Part shown: piece by piece, positions 50,578 through 59,624 of the stretch
Numbering within the stretch: the stretch's first letter is position 1
Layout of the letters: each line of letters starts with the position of its first letter
Assembly: GCA_019419505.1 (NCBI GenBank)
Contig: DXZS01000025.1
Location: 62,001 to 126,000 of the forward strand
DNA: 64,000 nucleotides
Source: Collinsella sp.
GTDB lineage: Bacteria > Actinomycetota > Coriobacteriia > Coriobacteriales > Coriobacteriaceae
Direction: 5' to 3'
The notes under the pieces: generated by a model
Told to the model about the DNA's origin: nothing
Databases searched by the model: none
What the model saw: only the letters and a program-made list of their open reading frames with translations
Made by a program: the position numbers and the translations under genes

Positions 50578-51726
50578 GTGTCGGAAAATAGGGATTACTA
50601 CGAGGTGCTTGGCGTCGACAAGGATGCCGACGCGCGGACGATTAAGCGCGCGTTTCTAAAGAAGGCCCGTACCGTACACCCGGACGTTTCGGACGACCCC
50701 GAGGCCGAGGCCAAGTTCAAAGAGCTCAACGAGGCATATTCCGTTCTTTCCGATGAGCAGAAGCGTGCTAACTACGACCGTTACGGCATTGCCGACGGCC
50801 CTGGTGGTTCGGGCTACGTCGACATTAACGATATCTTTGGCGGCATGGGCATGGACGACCTCTTCTCGTCGTTCTTTGGCGGCGGTGCCGGCGGTGGCGC
50901 CCGAAATCGCCGTGAGCGTCGTCGCGGCCGCGACATGGCCATCTCCCTTTCGGTGACGCTCGAGGAGGCGGCACTCGGGTGCAAAAAGACGATCAGCTAT
51001 GACCGCCTTGCTCCCTGTGAGGATTGCAATGGCACCGGTAGGGCCGAGGGCGCGCAGGAAAAGCAGTGCAGCCGCTGCCACGGCACGGGCTATGTCACGA
51101 CGGTCCAGCGTTCGTTCCTGGGCCAGGTTCAGTCCTCTTCGCCTTGTCCCGACTGCCACGGCGAGGGCACGGTCATCGATCATCCCTGCGAGACCTGCGA
51201 CGGTCAGGGCCGCACGCCTTCGCATGAAAAGATCGACATCGATATCCCCGCCGGCGTTTCGACCGGTCGCCAGCTGCGCGTGAGCGGCTTTGGCGAGGCT
51301 GGCCTTCGCGGCGAGCCCTCGGGCGACCTGATCGTCAACGTGCGCGTCGCCGACCACGAGCGTTTTAAGCGCAACGGTGACGACCTGTACCTCGTGAGCG
51401 ATATTTCGATTGCGCAGGCAGCGCTCGGCTGCGAGATCGAGGTCGAGGGCATTATGCCCGATGAGGTCGTCAAGGTGACGGTCCCTGCTGGTACACAGTA
51501 CGGCGACACCGTGAGCGTCAATAATTACGGCATGCCGCGCATTGGCGGTGGCGGTTCGCGTGGTCGCCTGATCGTGCAACTGCGCGTGGTCGTTCCCACC
51601 AATCTTTCCAATAAGCAACACGAGCTGCTCCGTGCTTTTGCCGATGAGATGGGCGATGACGTCGCTTCCGGTAAGAAGTCGGTGACCGACCGTATCAAGA
51701 GTGCCCTCGACGATATCCTCGATTAA
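50578..51726 (+). CDS. dnaJ: Chaperone protein DnaJ
   Basis: Hsp40 co-chaperone that delivers clients to DnaK. J-domain DYYEVLGVDKDADARTIKRA with HPD (TVHPDVSDD), Gly-rich linker (FGGGAGGGARN), zinc repeats CEDCNGTG, CSRCHGTG, CPDCHGEG, CETCDGQG, then both substrate domains (GDLIVNVRVADHERFKRNGD; DLYLVSDISIAQAALG). Length 382. The GTG at 50578 has AAGGA 7 nt upstream; the frame is open upstream to 50512 but without a binding site. No hrcA, grpE or dnaK adjoins. Confidence 0.95.
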   Translation: MSENRDYYEVLGVDKDADARTIKRAFLKKARTVHPDVSDDPEAEAKFKELNEAYSVLSDEQKRANYDRYGIADGPGGSGYVDINDIFGGMGMDDLFSSFFGGGAGGGARNRRERRRGRDMAISLSVTLEEAALGCKKTISYDRLAPCEDCNGTGRAEGAQEKQCSRCHGTGYVTTVQRSFLGQVQSSSPCPDCHGEGTVIDHPCETCDGQGRTPSHEKIDIDIPAGVSTGRQLRVSGFGEAGLRGEPSGDLIVNVRVADHERFKRNGDDLYLVSDISIAQAALGCEIEVEGIMPDEVVKVTVPAGTQYGDTVSVNNYGMPRIGGGGSRGRLIVQLRVVVPTNLSNKQHELLRAFADEMGDDVASGKKSVTDRIKSALDDILD

Positions 51727-51735
51727 GGAGCCCGC

Positions 51736-53028
51736 GTGCTCGCACCCCATATTTCCGTCGTCAACCTCGGCTGCCGCGTCAACCGGGTTGAGTCTGACCG
51801 TATCACTGCCGATCTTATGCGCCTGGGCTTTGCTATTGTGGATCCCCAGGATGCCGATCTGATCGTCATTAACACCTGTGCCGTTACGGGCGAGGCCGAG
51901 GCCAAGACCCGTAAGGCCGTCCGTCATGCGCTGGCCCATCCTAACGACCCTTACGTGGTCGTAACCGGCTGCGTCGTCAACCTGCATCCCGAGGAGTTGC
52001 TGGAGCTCTCCGATCGCGTGATCGCCGAGCCGTCCAAGATTGACGTCGCCGAGCGCGTCTGCGAGGTACTGGGTGTCGAATCCGATAGCGTTCCCGCCTG
52101 CAGCGATGGCGAGGTGGTCGATGCGCTCGGTCGCTCTCGCCTGGGCGTGAAGATTCAGGACGGCTGCAACCATCGCTGCACCTATTGCATTGTGTGGAAG
52201 GCACGCGGCCCCGAGCGCTCCGTGCCCGTCGAGTCCGTGCTCGAGCAAGTTCGCGAGGCCCAGGAGGCCGGCGTGCCCGAGGTGGTGCTGACCGGTGTGA
52301 ACCTGGGTGCCTACGATGGCAAGAGCGCGACCGACGAGCACGTCGAAATCGATGAGCTGCTCGAGGCCATCATGGAGCGCACGTCTATTCCGCATGTGCG
52401 CATTTCCTCGGTCGAGCCCATGGATATCTCTGAGCGCCTGCTTAAGGTTATGGCGCGCTATCCGCAGCGTATCGCCCCGTTTTTGCACCTGCCCGTGCAG
52501 TCCGGCTGCACGGCGACCCTGCATCGCATGGGCCGTCCCTATAGCGCCGAGGCCTTTGAGGACACGGTGCGTATGATTCGCGCCAACTTGCCCCAGGCGT
52601 CCCTTTCTTGCGACGTTATTGTCGGCTTCCCTGGTGAGACGGACGAGGAGTTCGAGGAGTCGTTGGCGCTGTGCCGCCGTGTGGGTTTCTCGCGTATGCA
52701 CGTGTTCCGCTACAGCAAGCGTCCCGGTACCCTTGCTGCCGACATGCTCGACCAGGTTCCGCCCGAGGTTATGGCCGAGCGCAGCCGCCGTATGCGGGCC
52801 GCTGCACAGGAGCTCGCTATTGCCGACGCTCGCCGTCGCGTGGGCACGGTCGAGCGTGCCGTGCTCGAGTATGGCGACAACCTGACGCTCGGCTCGTTCC
52901 ATCATGCCCGTCTTGACGATACCTGTGGACTTACAGCCCCGTGCCTGCTCGATGTTGCTATCATCGGAGTCGATGATTCCGGCTTGGTCCATGCACGCAG
53001 GGAGGTTCATGGAAGCCTCGAAGATTAG
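51736..53028 (+). CDS. mtaB: tRNA t6A37 methylthiotransferase MtaB
   Basis: Radical SAM enzyme adding a methylthio group to t6A37 of tRNA. The N-terminal UPF0004 domain begins VVNLGCRVNRVESDRITADL with Cys residues also in VINTCAVTGEAEAKTRKAV and VVTGCVVNL. The radical SAM motif is CNHRCTYCIV, with FLHLPVQSGC and VIVGFPGETDEEF after it. The CRVNRVES form favours MtaB over MiaB or RimO. A TRAM-like tail is short. Length 430. GTG start 9 nt after dnaJ. The stop lies inside phoH. Confidence 0.92.
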   Translation: MLAPHISVVNLGCRVNRVESDRITADLMRLGFAIVDPQDADLIVINTCAVTGEAEAKTRKAVRHALAHPNDPYVVVTGCVVNLHPEELLELSDRVIAEPSKIDVAERVCEVLGVESDSVPACSDGEVVDALGRSRLGVKIQDGCNHRCTYCIVWKARGPERSVPVESVLEQVREAQEAGVPEVVLTGVNLGAYDGKSATDEHVEIDELLEAIMERTSIPHVRISSVEPMDISERLLKVMARYPQRIAPFLHLPVQSGCTATLHRMGRPYSAEAFEDTVRMIRANLPQASLSCDVIVGFPGETDEEFEESLALCRRVGFSRMHVFRYSKRPGTLAADMLDQVPPEVMAERSRRMRAAAQELAIADARRRVGTVERAVLEYGDNLTLGSFHHARLDDTCGLTAPCLLDVAIIGVDDSGLVHARREVHGSLED

Positions 53029-53995
53029 ACTTACCGTTCCCGAGGGGATTGATCCCTCGCGCGTTTTGGGCGCTGGCGACGGCGTCCTTCGTGCGCTCGA
53101 GAACTTGGTTCGCGCTCACGTGGTCGCCCGTGGCGATAGCATCTCCGTGAGCGGCGACCCGGACGAGGTCGAACTCGTGGCGCGCTTTTTCGAGCACGCT
53201 TTTCGCGAGGCGGCCGCCGGGCGCACGCTGTCTGCCGACGATGTCTCTCGCTGCCTGGCCGTCTTGCGCGACGGTGAGCACGAGGCTACGTCGCTTCGCG
53301 ATGACGTGCTGCTTTCGTATCGCGGCCGCGTCATTCGCCCCAAGACGCTCGGGCAAAAGCGCTATGTGGATGCCATCCGCTCGCATACCATCACGTTTGG
53401 CTTGGGTCCTGCCGGTACCGGTAAGACCTATCTGGCCATGGCGCTCGCCGTTGCCGCGCTCAAGCGTCACGAGGTGGGCCGTCTGATCTTGACGCGTCCG
53501 GTTGTCGAGGCGGGGGAGAATCTGGGCTTTTTGCCTGGCACCCTCGAGGAAAAGATCGATCCCTACATGCGTCCGCTTTACGACGCCCTTTTTGACATGA
53601 TGGATCGCGAGCGCACCGATGAGCTTATGGAGCGCGGCGTGATCGAGATCGCCCCGCTTGCCTACATGCGCGGCCGCACGCTGAGTGATGCCTTCGTGGT
53701 GCTCGACGAGGCGCAAAATACCACGCCCGAGCAGATGAAGATGTTCCTGACGCGCCTGGGCTTCAACTCCAAGTTCGTGATTACCGGCGACCTGAGCCAG
53801 CGTGACCTGGTGGGTCGTCGTGGTGGCTTGGCGGATGTCGAGAAGATTTTGGGCCGTGTCGATGATGTCGCATTTTCGCACCTCGAGCGTGCCGACGTGG
53901 TGCGCCATGCCTTGGTGGGACGTATCGTCGAGGCATACGATACTTATGATGATGTGCGCGAGAAGCGCGTACGTGACCGAAAGGAGTCCCGTTGA
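53009..53995 (+). CDS. phoH: PhoH-family ATPase
   Basis: P-loop ATPase of the PhoH/PhoL family, linked in other bacteria to RNA metabolism with YbeY. Walker A is FGLGPAGTGKTYLAMALAVA, Walker B VVLDEAQNTTPEQMKMFLTR, and ITGDLSQRDLVGRRGGLAD follows. An N-terminal 100-residue region resembles a KH-like domain. Length 328. The ATG at 53009 is 20 nt inside mtaB; GGAGG lies only 3 nt before it, closer than usual. The stop overlaps the ybeY start. Confidence 0.94.
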   Translation: MEASKIRLTVPEGIDPSRVLGAGDGVLRALENLVRAHVVARGDSISVSGDPDEVELVARFFEHAFREAAAGRTLSADDVSRCLAVLRDGEHEATSLRDDVLLSYRGRVIRPKTLGQKRYVDAIRSHTITFGLGPAGTGKTYLAMALAVAALKRHEVGRLILTRPVVEAGENLGFLPGTLEEKIDPYMRPLYDALFDMMDRERTDELMERGVIEIAPLAYMRGRTLSDAFVVLDEAQNTTPEQMKMFLTRLGFNSKFVITGDLSQRDLVGRRGGLADVEKILGRVDDVAFSHLERADVVRHALVGRIVEAYDTYDDVREKRVRDRKESR

Positions 53996-54501
53996 GTGTA
54001 TTGATCAGCAACGATGCCGAGCTCGATACGCTGCTCGACGCGCAGGAGGTGGAGCACATCTGCGAGGTTGTGCTTGCCGCCGAGGGCGTTGAGCGTGAAG
54101 TCGAGATTTCCCTTTCGTATGTCGACGAGGACGAGATGCACGAGCTCAACCACGAGTGGCGCGGTATCGACCGCACCACCGATGTGCTCTCGTTTGAGTG
54201 CGACTCGGCCTTTGACGATGACATTCCCGCCGATGAGACGCTCGAGCTCGGCGATATTATCTTGGCCCCGCAGGTTATTGCCCGTCAGGCCCCCGGTTTT
54301 GGCAATAGCCCCGCTGACGAGTGCCGTCTGATGCTCGTACACGGAATGCTGCACCTGCTGGGCTATGACCACATCGAGGACGACGAGGCCGAGGTCATGG
54401 AGGCCCGCGAGGACGCCATCCTGCGCGATCTGTCGCTCGAGCGCGGCGAGGACCCTAAGCTAGTCCACGTCGGCCCCATCACCAACCACGCCCACGACTA
54501 G
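53992..54501 (+). CDS. ybeY: Endoribonuclease YbeY
   Basis: Zinc-dependent RNase for 16S rRNA 3'-end maturation and ribosome quality control. The zinc site is VHGMLHLLGYDH; EISLSYVDEDEMHELNHEWR and TDVLSFE are the other family marks. Length 169. The TTG at 53992 overlaps the phoH stop (TTGA) and has AAAGGAG 5 nt upstream. phoH-ybeY-dgkA-era is a widely conserved order. Confidence 0.95.
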   Translation: MSVLISNDAELDTLLDAQEVEHICEVVLAAEGVEREVEISLSYVDEDEMHELNHEWRGIDRTTDVLSFECDSAFDDDIPADETLELGDIILAPQVIARQAPGFGNSPADECRLMLVHGMLHLLGYDHIEDDEAEVMEAREDAILRDLSLERGEDPKLVHVGPITNHAHD

Positions 54502-54510
54502 GAGCCGTCT

Positions 54511-54888
54511 ATGATTCCCGGATCGAACAAGGACCATCCGTCCTTCTCTAAGTCGTTTTCCTACGCCATGGAGGGCTTCGTCACCGCCGTCAAGACCGAG
54601 CGCAACATCAAGGTCATGCTCGTTGCGGACGTGTGCACCGTCATTGCCGGCTGTATCGTGGGCCTCGACATTGCCGAGTGGGCCACGATTATCATCTGTT
54701 GTGGCTTGGTGATTCACGGCGAGCTGTGCAACACCGCTATGGAGGCCATCGTCGACCTGGCGACCCAGGAGCTCCATCCGCTGGCCAAGCGTGCGAAGGA
54801 CATCGCCGCCGCCTCTGTATACATTCTTTCCATCACCGCCGCGATTGTGGGCGTGCTGGTATTTGCCCGCGCGCTCGGCTTTATTTAG
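54511..54888 (+). CDS. dgkA: Diacylglycerol/undecaprenol kinase
   Basis: Small integral membrane lipid kinase; Gram-positive members act mainly on undecaprenol. SFSYAMEGFVTAVKTERNIK is the cytoplasmic N-terminal motif and HGELCNTAMEAIVDLATQEL the catalytic one (Glu-x-x-Asn-Thr-Ala). Three membrane segments at about 35-52, 56-76 and 100-122. Length 125. ATG start. Gene order beside era and uppS in the same chromosome region suits a role in lipid-carrier recycling. Confidence 0.92.
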   Translation: MIPGSNKDHPSFSKSFSYAMEGFVTAVKTERNIKVMLVADVCTVIAGCIVGLDIAEWATIIICCGLVIHGELCNTAMEAIVDLATQELHPLAKRAKDIAAASVYILSITAAIVGVLVFARALGFI

Positions 54889-54900
54889 AAAGGGATTCCC

Positions 54901-55968
54901 ATGTCCGACAATATGCAGCCTACCGATGAAGTTTTGGATGACGAGGTCCTGGATGCGGTGGATACCGAGGAGCTCGAGGATGTCGAGGAGTTCGACTCGT
55001 TTGAGGGCATGAGCGACGAGGAGCTCGACGCCCTGTGCGACGAGGATGAGAACCTCGCGGGCTTTGGTGACGTGGAACCCGGTTTCCGCAGCGGCTTTGT
55101 GGCCCTGGTCGGACGCCCCAACGCCGGCAAGTCCACGCTGCTTAATGCCTGCTATGGCAAAAAGGTCGCCATCACCTCGCCGGTGGCTCAGACGACCCGT
55201 CGCCGCATGCGCGCCGTCGTCAACCGTCCCGGCTACCAGCTGGTCTTTGTCGATACCCCGGGTATTCATAAGCCCAAGGACGGTCTGGGATCCGAGCTCA
55301 ACAAGAGCGCGTTGTTCGAGCTGAACGATGTCGATGTCGTCGCGTTTTTGATTGATGCCACCAAGCCGATCGGCAGGGGAGACGCTTGGGTTGCCGAGCG
55401 CGTAAGATGCGCCCGTTGCAAGAAGGTCCTGGTGCTCACCAAGGCCGATGAGGCCGATCCCGCCCAGGTTATGGAACAGCTCAAGGCCGCCCACGAGCTC
55501 ATGGAGTATGACGACGAGATCGTGACGTCGTCGGTCAAGAACTTCAACGTCGACGCCTTTATAGAGACCGTTGCGCACTTTTTGCCCGAGGGTCCGCGTT
55601 GGTTCCCCGAGGACATGGGTACCGACGCTTCCGATGAGACGCTCGTTGCCGAGTTTGTGCGCGAGAAGGTCTTGCGCCGCACCCGTGATGAGATTCCGCA
55701 CTCCGTTGGCGTGATCTGCGATGCGCTCGAGCAGACCAAGAAGGTGCTGCGCGTGCACGCCACCATTTACGTCGAGCGCGAGGGCCAAAAGGGCATCATC
55801 ATCGGTAAGGGCGGCGAGATGATCAAGCATATCGGTATCGACGCCCGTCGCGATCTTGAGCGCATCTTTGGCACGCAGGTCTTTTTGGAGCTGGACGTGA
55901 AGGTCAAGGCCGGCTGGCGTGACGACGAGGCCCAGATTCGCCGCTTTGGCTACAACGCCGAGGACTAA
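54901..55968 (+). CDS. era: GTPase Era with acidic N-terminal extension
   Basis: Binds the 3' end of 16S rRNA and checks 30S assembly. G1 GRPNAGKST (residues 71-79), G3 DTPGIHKPKDG, G4 TKAD in place of the common NKxD (Thr is also seen in this family), and a C-terminal KH domain (EREGQKGIIIGKGGEMIKHI). Length 355 against about 300: residues 1-60 are an extra, highly acidic stretch (about 28 Asp/Glu). The ATG at 54901 has AAAGGGA upstream, and no start suits a shorter form. Confidence 0.95.
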   Translation: MSDNMQPTDEVLDDEVLDAVDTEELEDVEEFDSFEGMSDEELDALCDEDENLAGFGDVEPGFRSGFVALVGRPNAGKSTLLNACYGKKVAITSPVAQTTRRRMRAVVNRPGYQLVFVDTPGIHKPKDGLGSELNKSALFELNDVDVVAFLIDATKPIGRGDAWVAERVRCARCKKVLVLTKADEADPAQVMEQLKAAHELMEYDDEIVTSSVKNFNVDAFIETVAHFLPEGPRWFPEDMGTDASDETLVAEFVREKVLRRTRDEIPHSVGVICDALEQTKKVLRVHATIYVEREGQKGIIIGKGGEMIKHIGIDARRDLERIFGTQVFLELDVKVKAGWRDDEAQIRRFGYNAED

Positions 55969-55977
55969 GGACGCGCG

Positions 55978-56733
55978 GTGCGTATGGCAGGCTCCCGGAC
56001 ATATCGCACGAAAGTGCTCGTGCTCGATAAGACTAAGCTCAAAGAGACCGACCTGATCTTGACGATGCTTGACGAGCGGGGGCGGCAGGTTCGTGCCGTG
56101 GCAAAGGGCGCCCGCAAACCCGGCGGACGCCTGGCTGCGCGCTGCGAGCTGTTCTGTACGGTCGATATGCTGCTTGCACATGGACGGTCACTCGACGTGG
56201 TTTCCCAGGCCGAGCTTATGGAGGCGCCGCTCGGCGCTGCGCCCGATTACGAGACGACTTGCGCCGCAAGCGCGATCGCCGAGGTCGCACGCGTGTGCTC
56301 GTTCGAGGACGCCGAGGACCCGTTTACCTTTGCCATTACGCAACGGGCGCTTACCCTGGTCGGCAGCGGGCTCGACGCTGCGTATATGGATTTACTTGTG
56401 GCGGCATATGTCTTTAAGCTGCTGTCGCACGTTGGCTATCGACCAGATTTTTCGGCCTGCGTGCTGTGCGGAGACCCCATGCTGTCGTATTTTTCACCAC
56501 AGGCGGGCGGGCTCATGTGCGGATCGTGCGCGTCGAGCGTTCCGGGTGCCGAGCTGGTATCGACTGGTGAGGTCGCATGGCTTCGCGCCCTCATGTCCAT
56601 GACCTTCGATGCGCTCATGGCCGAGCGAATCGACCCGCATACGGCGGCATTCTTGCTCGGGCTTTCGCATGTTTGGGCTGCGACGCACACCGATCAGCGC
56701 CTCCGTGCGATGGAATTCATGTTGGGTCGGTGA
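55978..56733 (+). CDS. recO: DNA repair protein RecO
   Basis: Loads RecA at gaps with RecR. N-terminal OB fold with YRTKVLVLDKTKLKETDLIL and GRQVRAVAKGARKPGGRL, then a helical domain with a zinc ribbon (CVLCGD and MCGSCAS). Length 251. GTG 55978 is preceded by AAGGA at 6 nt; an ATG lies two codons later. Last gene of the mtaB-phoH-ybeY-dgkA-era-recO run, the usual neighbour of era. Confidence 0.93.
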   Translation: MRMAGSRTYRTKVLVLDKTKLKETDLILTMLDERGRQVRAVAKGARKPGGRLAARCELFCTVDMLLAHGRSLDVVSQAELMEAPLGAAPDYETTCAASAIAEVARVCSFEDAEDPFTFAITQRALTLVGSGLDAAYMDLLVAAYVFKLLSHVGYRPDFSACVLCGDPMLSYFSPQAGGLMCGSCASSVPGAELVSTGEVAWLRALMSMTFDALMAERIDPHTAAFLLGLSHVWAATHTDQRLRAMEFMLGR

Positions 56734-56757
56734 TGATGCGCAGGGGCGGGCTGCTTG

Positions 56758-56766
56758 TGGTAACAT
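56758..56766 (+). promoter_or_regulatory. Candidate rpsO promoter (extended -10)
   Basis: TGGTAACAT, an extended -10, lies in the 138-bp gap recO-rpsO. It leaves a leader of about 100 nt, long enough for S15 autoregulation known elsewhere. Confidence 0.4.
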
Positions 56767-56871
56767 ATCGGCCTGTTGGTACCTCGACCTTGGTTGCTCG
56801 CTCCACCGGCGGCTTCCCAGTCCGAGGCGAATCGAGTCGCCCGATAGCGACGCAAAACGAAAGGTGAAACA

Positions 56872-57150
56872 ATGACTGTTTCCAAAGAGCGCAAGGCTGA
56901 GCTGACTGCCCAGTTCGGTAACACTCCGGTCGACACCGGCAACCCCAAGGTTCAGGTCGCCATCCTGTCCGAGCGCATCAAGGAGCTGACCGAGCACATG
57001 AAGTCCCACCAGAAGGACTTCCACACCCGTCGTGGCCTGCTCATGCTCGTCGGCCGTCGTCGTCGTCTTCTCTCCTACATCAAGAAGAACGACATCGTCG
57101 AGTACCGTGAGCTCATCAAGGCTCTGGGCATCCGCGACAACATCCAGTAG
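56872..57150 (+). CDS. rpsO: 30S ribosomal protein S15
   Basis: Primary 16S rRNA-binding protein of the platform. The sequence TGNPKVQVAILSERIKELTE, HMKSHQKDFHTRRGLLMLVG and RRRRLLSYIKKND is diagnostic. 92 residues. AAAGGTG precedes the ATG. The gene is followed by its own terminator and then pnp, the classical rpsO-pnp arrangement. Confidence 0.98.
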   Translation: MTVSKERKAELTAQFGNTPVDTGNPKVQVAILSERIKELTEHMKSHQKDFHTRRGLLMLVGRRRRLLSYIKKNDIVEYRELIKALGIRDNIQ

Positions 57151-57163
57151 GATTTGTACATGC

Positions 57164-57196
57164 TAAGAGCGTCCTGCGCAGCGGGGCGCTCTTTTT
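57164..57196 (+). terminator. Terminator after rpsO
   Basis: AGAGCGTCC and GGGGCGCTCT form the stem, followed by TTTTT. Confidence 0.88.
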
Positions 57197-57215
57197 GTGT
57201 AAGGGCGCGAACAAT

Positions 57216-57299
57216 CACGCTCTGAAGCGTGGCGGGGGCAGGGGGCCCGCGTCACATGAGAAGCCCGCAGGCAAGGGGTCTGCGGGGTAAAGGAGAACA
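57216..57299 (+). promoter_or_regulatory. pnp leader with two hairpins
   Basis: CACGCT-CTGA-AGCGTG (57216-57231) and CCCGCAG/CTGCGGG (57264-57286) lie before the AAAGGAG of pnp. In other bacteria PNPase represses its own leader after RNase III cleavage of such structures; here this is only a possibility. Confidence 0.4.
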
Positions 57300-59546
57300 A
57301 TGACACTCGTATCCAAGACCTTTGAGCTGTACGGCAAGACCTACACCTTTGAGTCGGGCGAGCTTGCCAAGCAGGCCACCGGCGCCTGCCTGGTCAAGCA
57401 GGGTGACACCACGATGCTCGACACCGTGGTCGTCTCCAAGGAGCGTAAGAACTACGACTTCTTCCCGCTGACCGTCGACTTCAACGAGAAGATGTACGCC
57501 GCCGGCCGCATCCCGGGTGGCTACCTCAAGCGTGAGGGCCGTCCCAGCGAGAAGGCCACGCTCACCGCGCGCATGATCGACCGTCCGATTCGCCCGAGCT
57601 TCCCGGACGGCTTCCGTAACGAGGTGCACATCGTCGCTACCTCACTCGTCGCTGACCAGGTCAACCCCTTCGACGTCATCAACGTCATGGGCGCCTCCTT
57701 GGCCATGACGCTCGGCGGCGTGCCCTTCGAGGGCCCGCTTGCCTGCGTGCGCATCGGCCGCAACGTGGAGACCGGCGAGTTTATCGTCAACCCCACCTAT
57801 GAGGAGCGCGAGAACTCCGATCTGGACCTGGAGCTGGGCGGCTCTGCCGACTTCATCTCGATGGTCGAGGCCGGCGCCGAGGAGATCTCCGAGGACGACA
57901 TGCTCGCCGCTATGAAGTTTGGCCAGGAGGCCCTTGCTGCCTTCTGCCAGGCTCAGGACGAGTTCGTCGCCGAGTGGGAGCAGGTCAACGGCGCCATCGT
58001 CAAGAAGGAGTACCCGCTCGACCAGCCCGTCGAGGAGGTCCAGGAGCGCATCTTCGCCCACTACGACGAGATGGCAGCCGCCCTTCGCGACGCCGACAAG
58101 CTCTCCCGTATCGGTAAGGTCGAGGCTCTGAAGGAGTCCATCCGCGCCGAGTTCACCGAGGAGGAGCAGGCCGCTTGGGAGCGCGAGATCCCCGTGGCGC
58201 TCAAGAAGCTCGAGAAGAAGGCCATGCGCACCATGGTCGTCGAGACCGGTGAGCGCGTCGACGGCCGTGCCGCCGACGAGATCCGTCCCATCATGGTGAA
58301 GGACAACTACCTGCCGCTCGTTCACGGCTCCGGCCTGTTCCAGCGTGGCCAGACGCAGGTGCTTTCCGTCCTGTCGCTCGGCATGCTCAACGAGGGCCAG
58401 CGTCTGGATACCATCGAGCCCACCGAGGGCAAGCGCTACATGCACCACTACAACTTCCCGCCGTTCTGCACCGGCGAGACCGGCCGCATGGGCAGCCCCA
58501 AGCGCCGCGAGATCGGTCACGGCAACCTGGCCGAGCGCGCCCTGCTTCCGGTGCTTCCCGACGAGAACGAGTTCCCCTACGCCATCCGCGTCGTCTCCGA
58601 GGTCATGGAGTCCAACGGCTCCTCTTCGATGGCTTCGACCTGCGGCTCTACGCTCGCCCTTATGGACGGCGGCGTGCCCATTAAGCGCCCAGTCTCCGGT
58701 ATCGCCATGGGCCTGATCCAGGAGGAGGGCAAGACCGTGGTCCTGTCCGACATCCAGGGTCTCGAGGACTTCCTGGGCGACATGGACTTTAAGGTCACCG
58801 GCACCACCGAGGGCATTACCGCCCTGCAGATGGACAACAAGGCGACCGGCCTCACCTTCGACATCCTGGCCCGCGCCCTGCAGCAGGCCAAGGAGGGTCG
58901 TGCCTTCATCCTGCAGAAGATGCTCGATGTGATCCCCGAGCCGCGTCACACCACGCGCAGCACCGCTCCGCGTATCGTCTCCATCCAGGTTCCGACCGAC
59001 AAGATCCGCGACGTCATCGGTTCCGGCGGTAAGGTCATTCGCGGCATCCAGGACGAGACCGGCGCTTCGGTTGACATCCAGGAGGACGGCACCGTCTTCG
59101 TCGGCGGCACCGGCGAGTCCGTGGACCAGGCTGTCGAGCGCATCAAGCTCATCATCAAGGTTCCCGAGCCGGGCGAGGAGTACACCGGTCGCGTGGTCTC
59201 CATCCAGCCCTTCGGCGCCTTCGTCAACCTGCTGCCCGGTAAGGACGGCCTGCTGCACATCTCCCGCGTCGCCAAGGGCCGCGTGGAGAAGGTCGAGGAC
59301 GTCCTCAACGTGGGCGACGAGGTCAAGGTCGTCGTCATCGAGGTCGACGATCGCGGCAAGATCTCGCTCGATCGTCTTGACAAGCCCGAGGCCCCGGCTC
59401 GCGCCGAGGGTGCCTCCGAGGGCGACGGCGAGCACTTCCAGCGTCGTGAGCGTCCGCGTCGCGAGCGCTCCGAGCGCAGCGACCGTCCGCGCCGTCCCGG
59501 TGACAACGGAGGCCGCAAGCCCCGCCGTCACCACGACGCCGAGTAA
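57300..59546 (+). CDS. pnp: Polyribonucleotide nucleotidyltransferase (PNPase)
   Basis: 3'-5' phosphorolytic exonuclease of the RNA degradosome. Two RNase PH domains (about 10-145 and 325-545) flank an all-helical linker; RPSEKATLTARMIDRPIRP and EVMESNGSSSMASTCG are in them. A KH domain (IRDVIGSGGKVIRGIQ) and an S1 domain (YTGRVVSIQPFGAFVNLLPG) follow. The last 45 residues are an Arg/Glu/Gly-rich disordered tail (RRERPRRERSERSDRPRRP). Length 748. An RNase J gene lies downstream, so two degradosome nucleases are neighbours. Confidence 0.97.
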   Translation: MTLVSKTFELYGKTYTFESGELAKQATGACLVKQGDTTMLDTVVVSKERKNYDFFPLTVDFNEKMYAAGRIPGGYLKREGRPSEKATLTARMIDRPIRPSFPDGFRNEVHIVATSLVADQVNPFDVINVMGASLAMTLGGVPFEGPLACVRIGRNVETGEFIVNPTYEERENSDLDLELGGSADFISMVEAGAEEISEDDMLAAMKFGQEALAAFCQAQDEFVAEWEQVNGAIVKKEYPLDQPVEEVQERIFAHYDEMAAALRDADKLSRIGKVEALKESIRAEFTEEEQAAWEREIPVALKKLEKKAMRTMVVETGERVDGRAADEIRPIMVKDNYLPLVHGSGLFQRGQTQVLSVLSLGMLNEGQRLDTIEPTEGKRYMHHYNFPPFCTGETGRMGSPKRREIGHGNLAERALLPVLPDENEFPYAIRVVSEVMESNGSSSMASTCGSTLALMDGGVPIKRPVSGIAMGLIQEEGKTVVLSDIQGLEDFLGDMDFKVTGTTEGITALQMDNKATGLTFDILARALQQAKEGRAFILQKMLDVIPEPRHTTRSTAPRIVSIQVPTDKIRDVIGSGGKVIRGIQDETGASVDIQEDGTVFVGGTGESVDQAVERIKLIIKVPEPGEEYTGRVVSIQPFGAFVNLLPGKDGLLHISRVAKGRVEKVEDVLNVGDEVKVVVIEVDDRGKISLDRLDKPEAPARAEGASEGDGEHFQRRERPRRERSERSDRPRRPGDNGGRKPRRHHDAE

Positions 59547-59569
59547 CAGCCGTACATAAGCAGCTCAAC

Positions 59570-59600
59570 AAGGGCGACTCCTAAGGGGGTCGCCCTTTTG
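59570..59600 (+). terminator. Terminator after pnp
   Basis: AAGGGCGACTCC pairs with GGGGTCGCCCTT (one G-U) around TAAG, then TT. Confidence 0.88.
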
Positions 59601-59624
59601 CTATTCTCGGCGGGGCCGCAGGTA

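Noticed and set aside
50656..53010. 784-codon minus-strand open frame opposite dnaJ and mtaB
   Set aside because: Spans two well-supported genes on the other strand and has no domain of its own.
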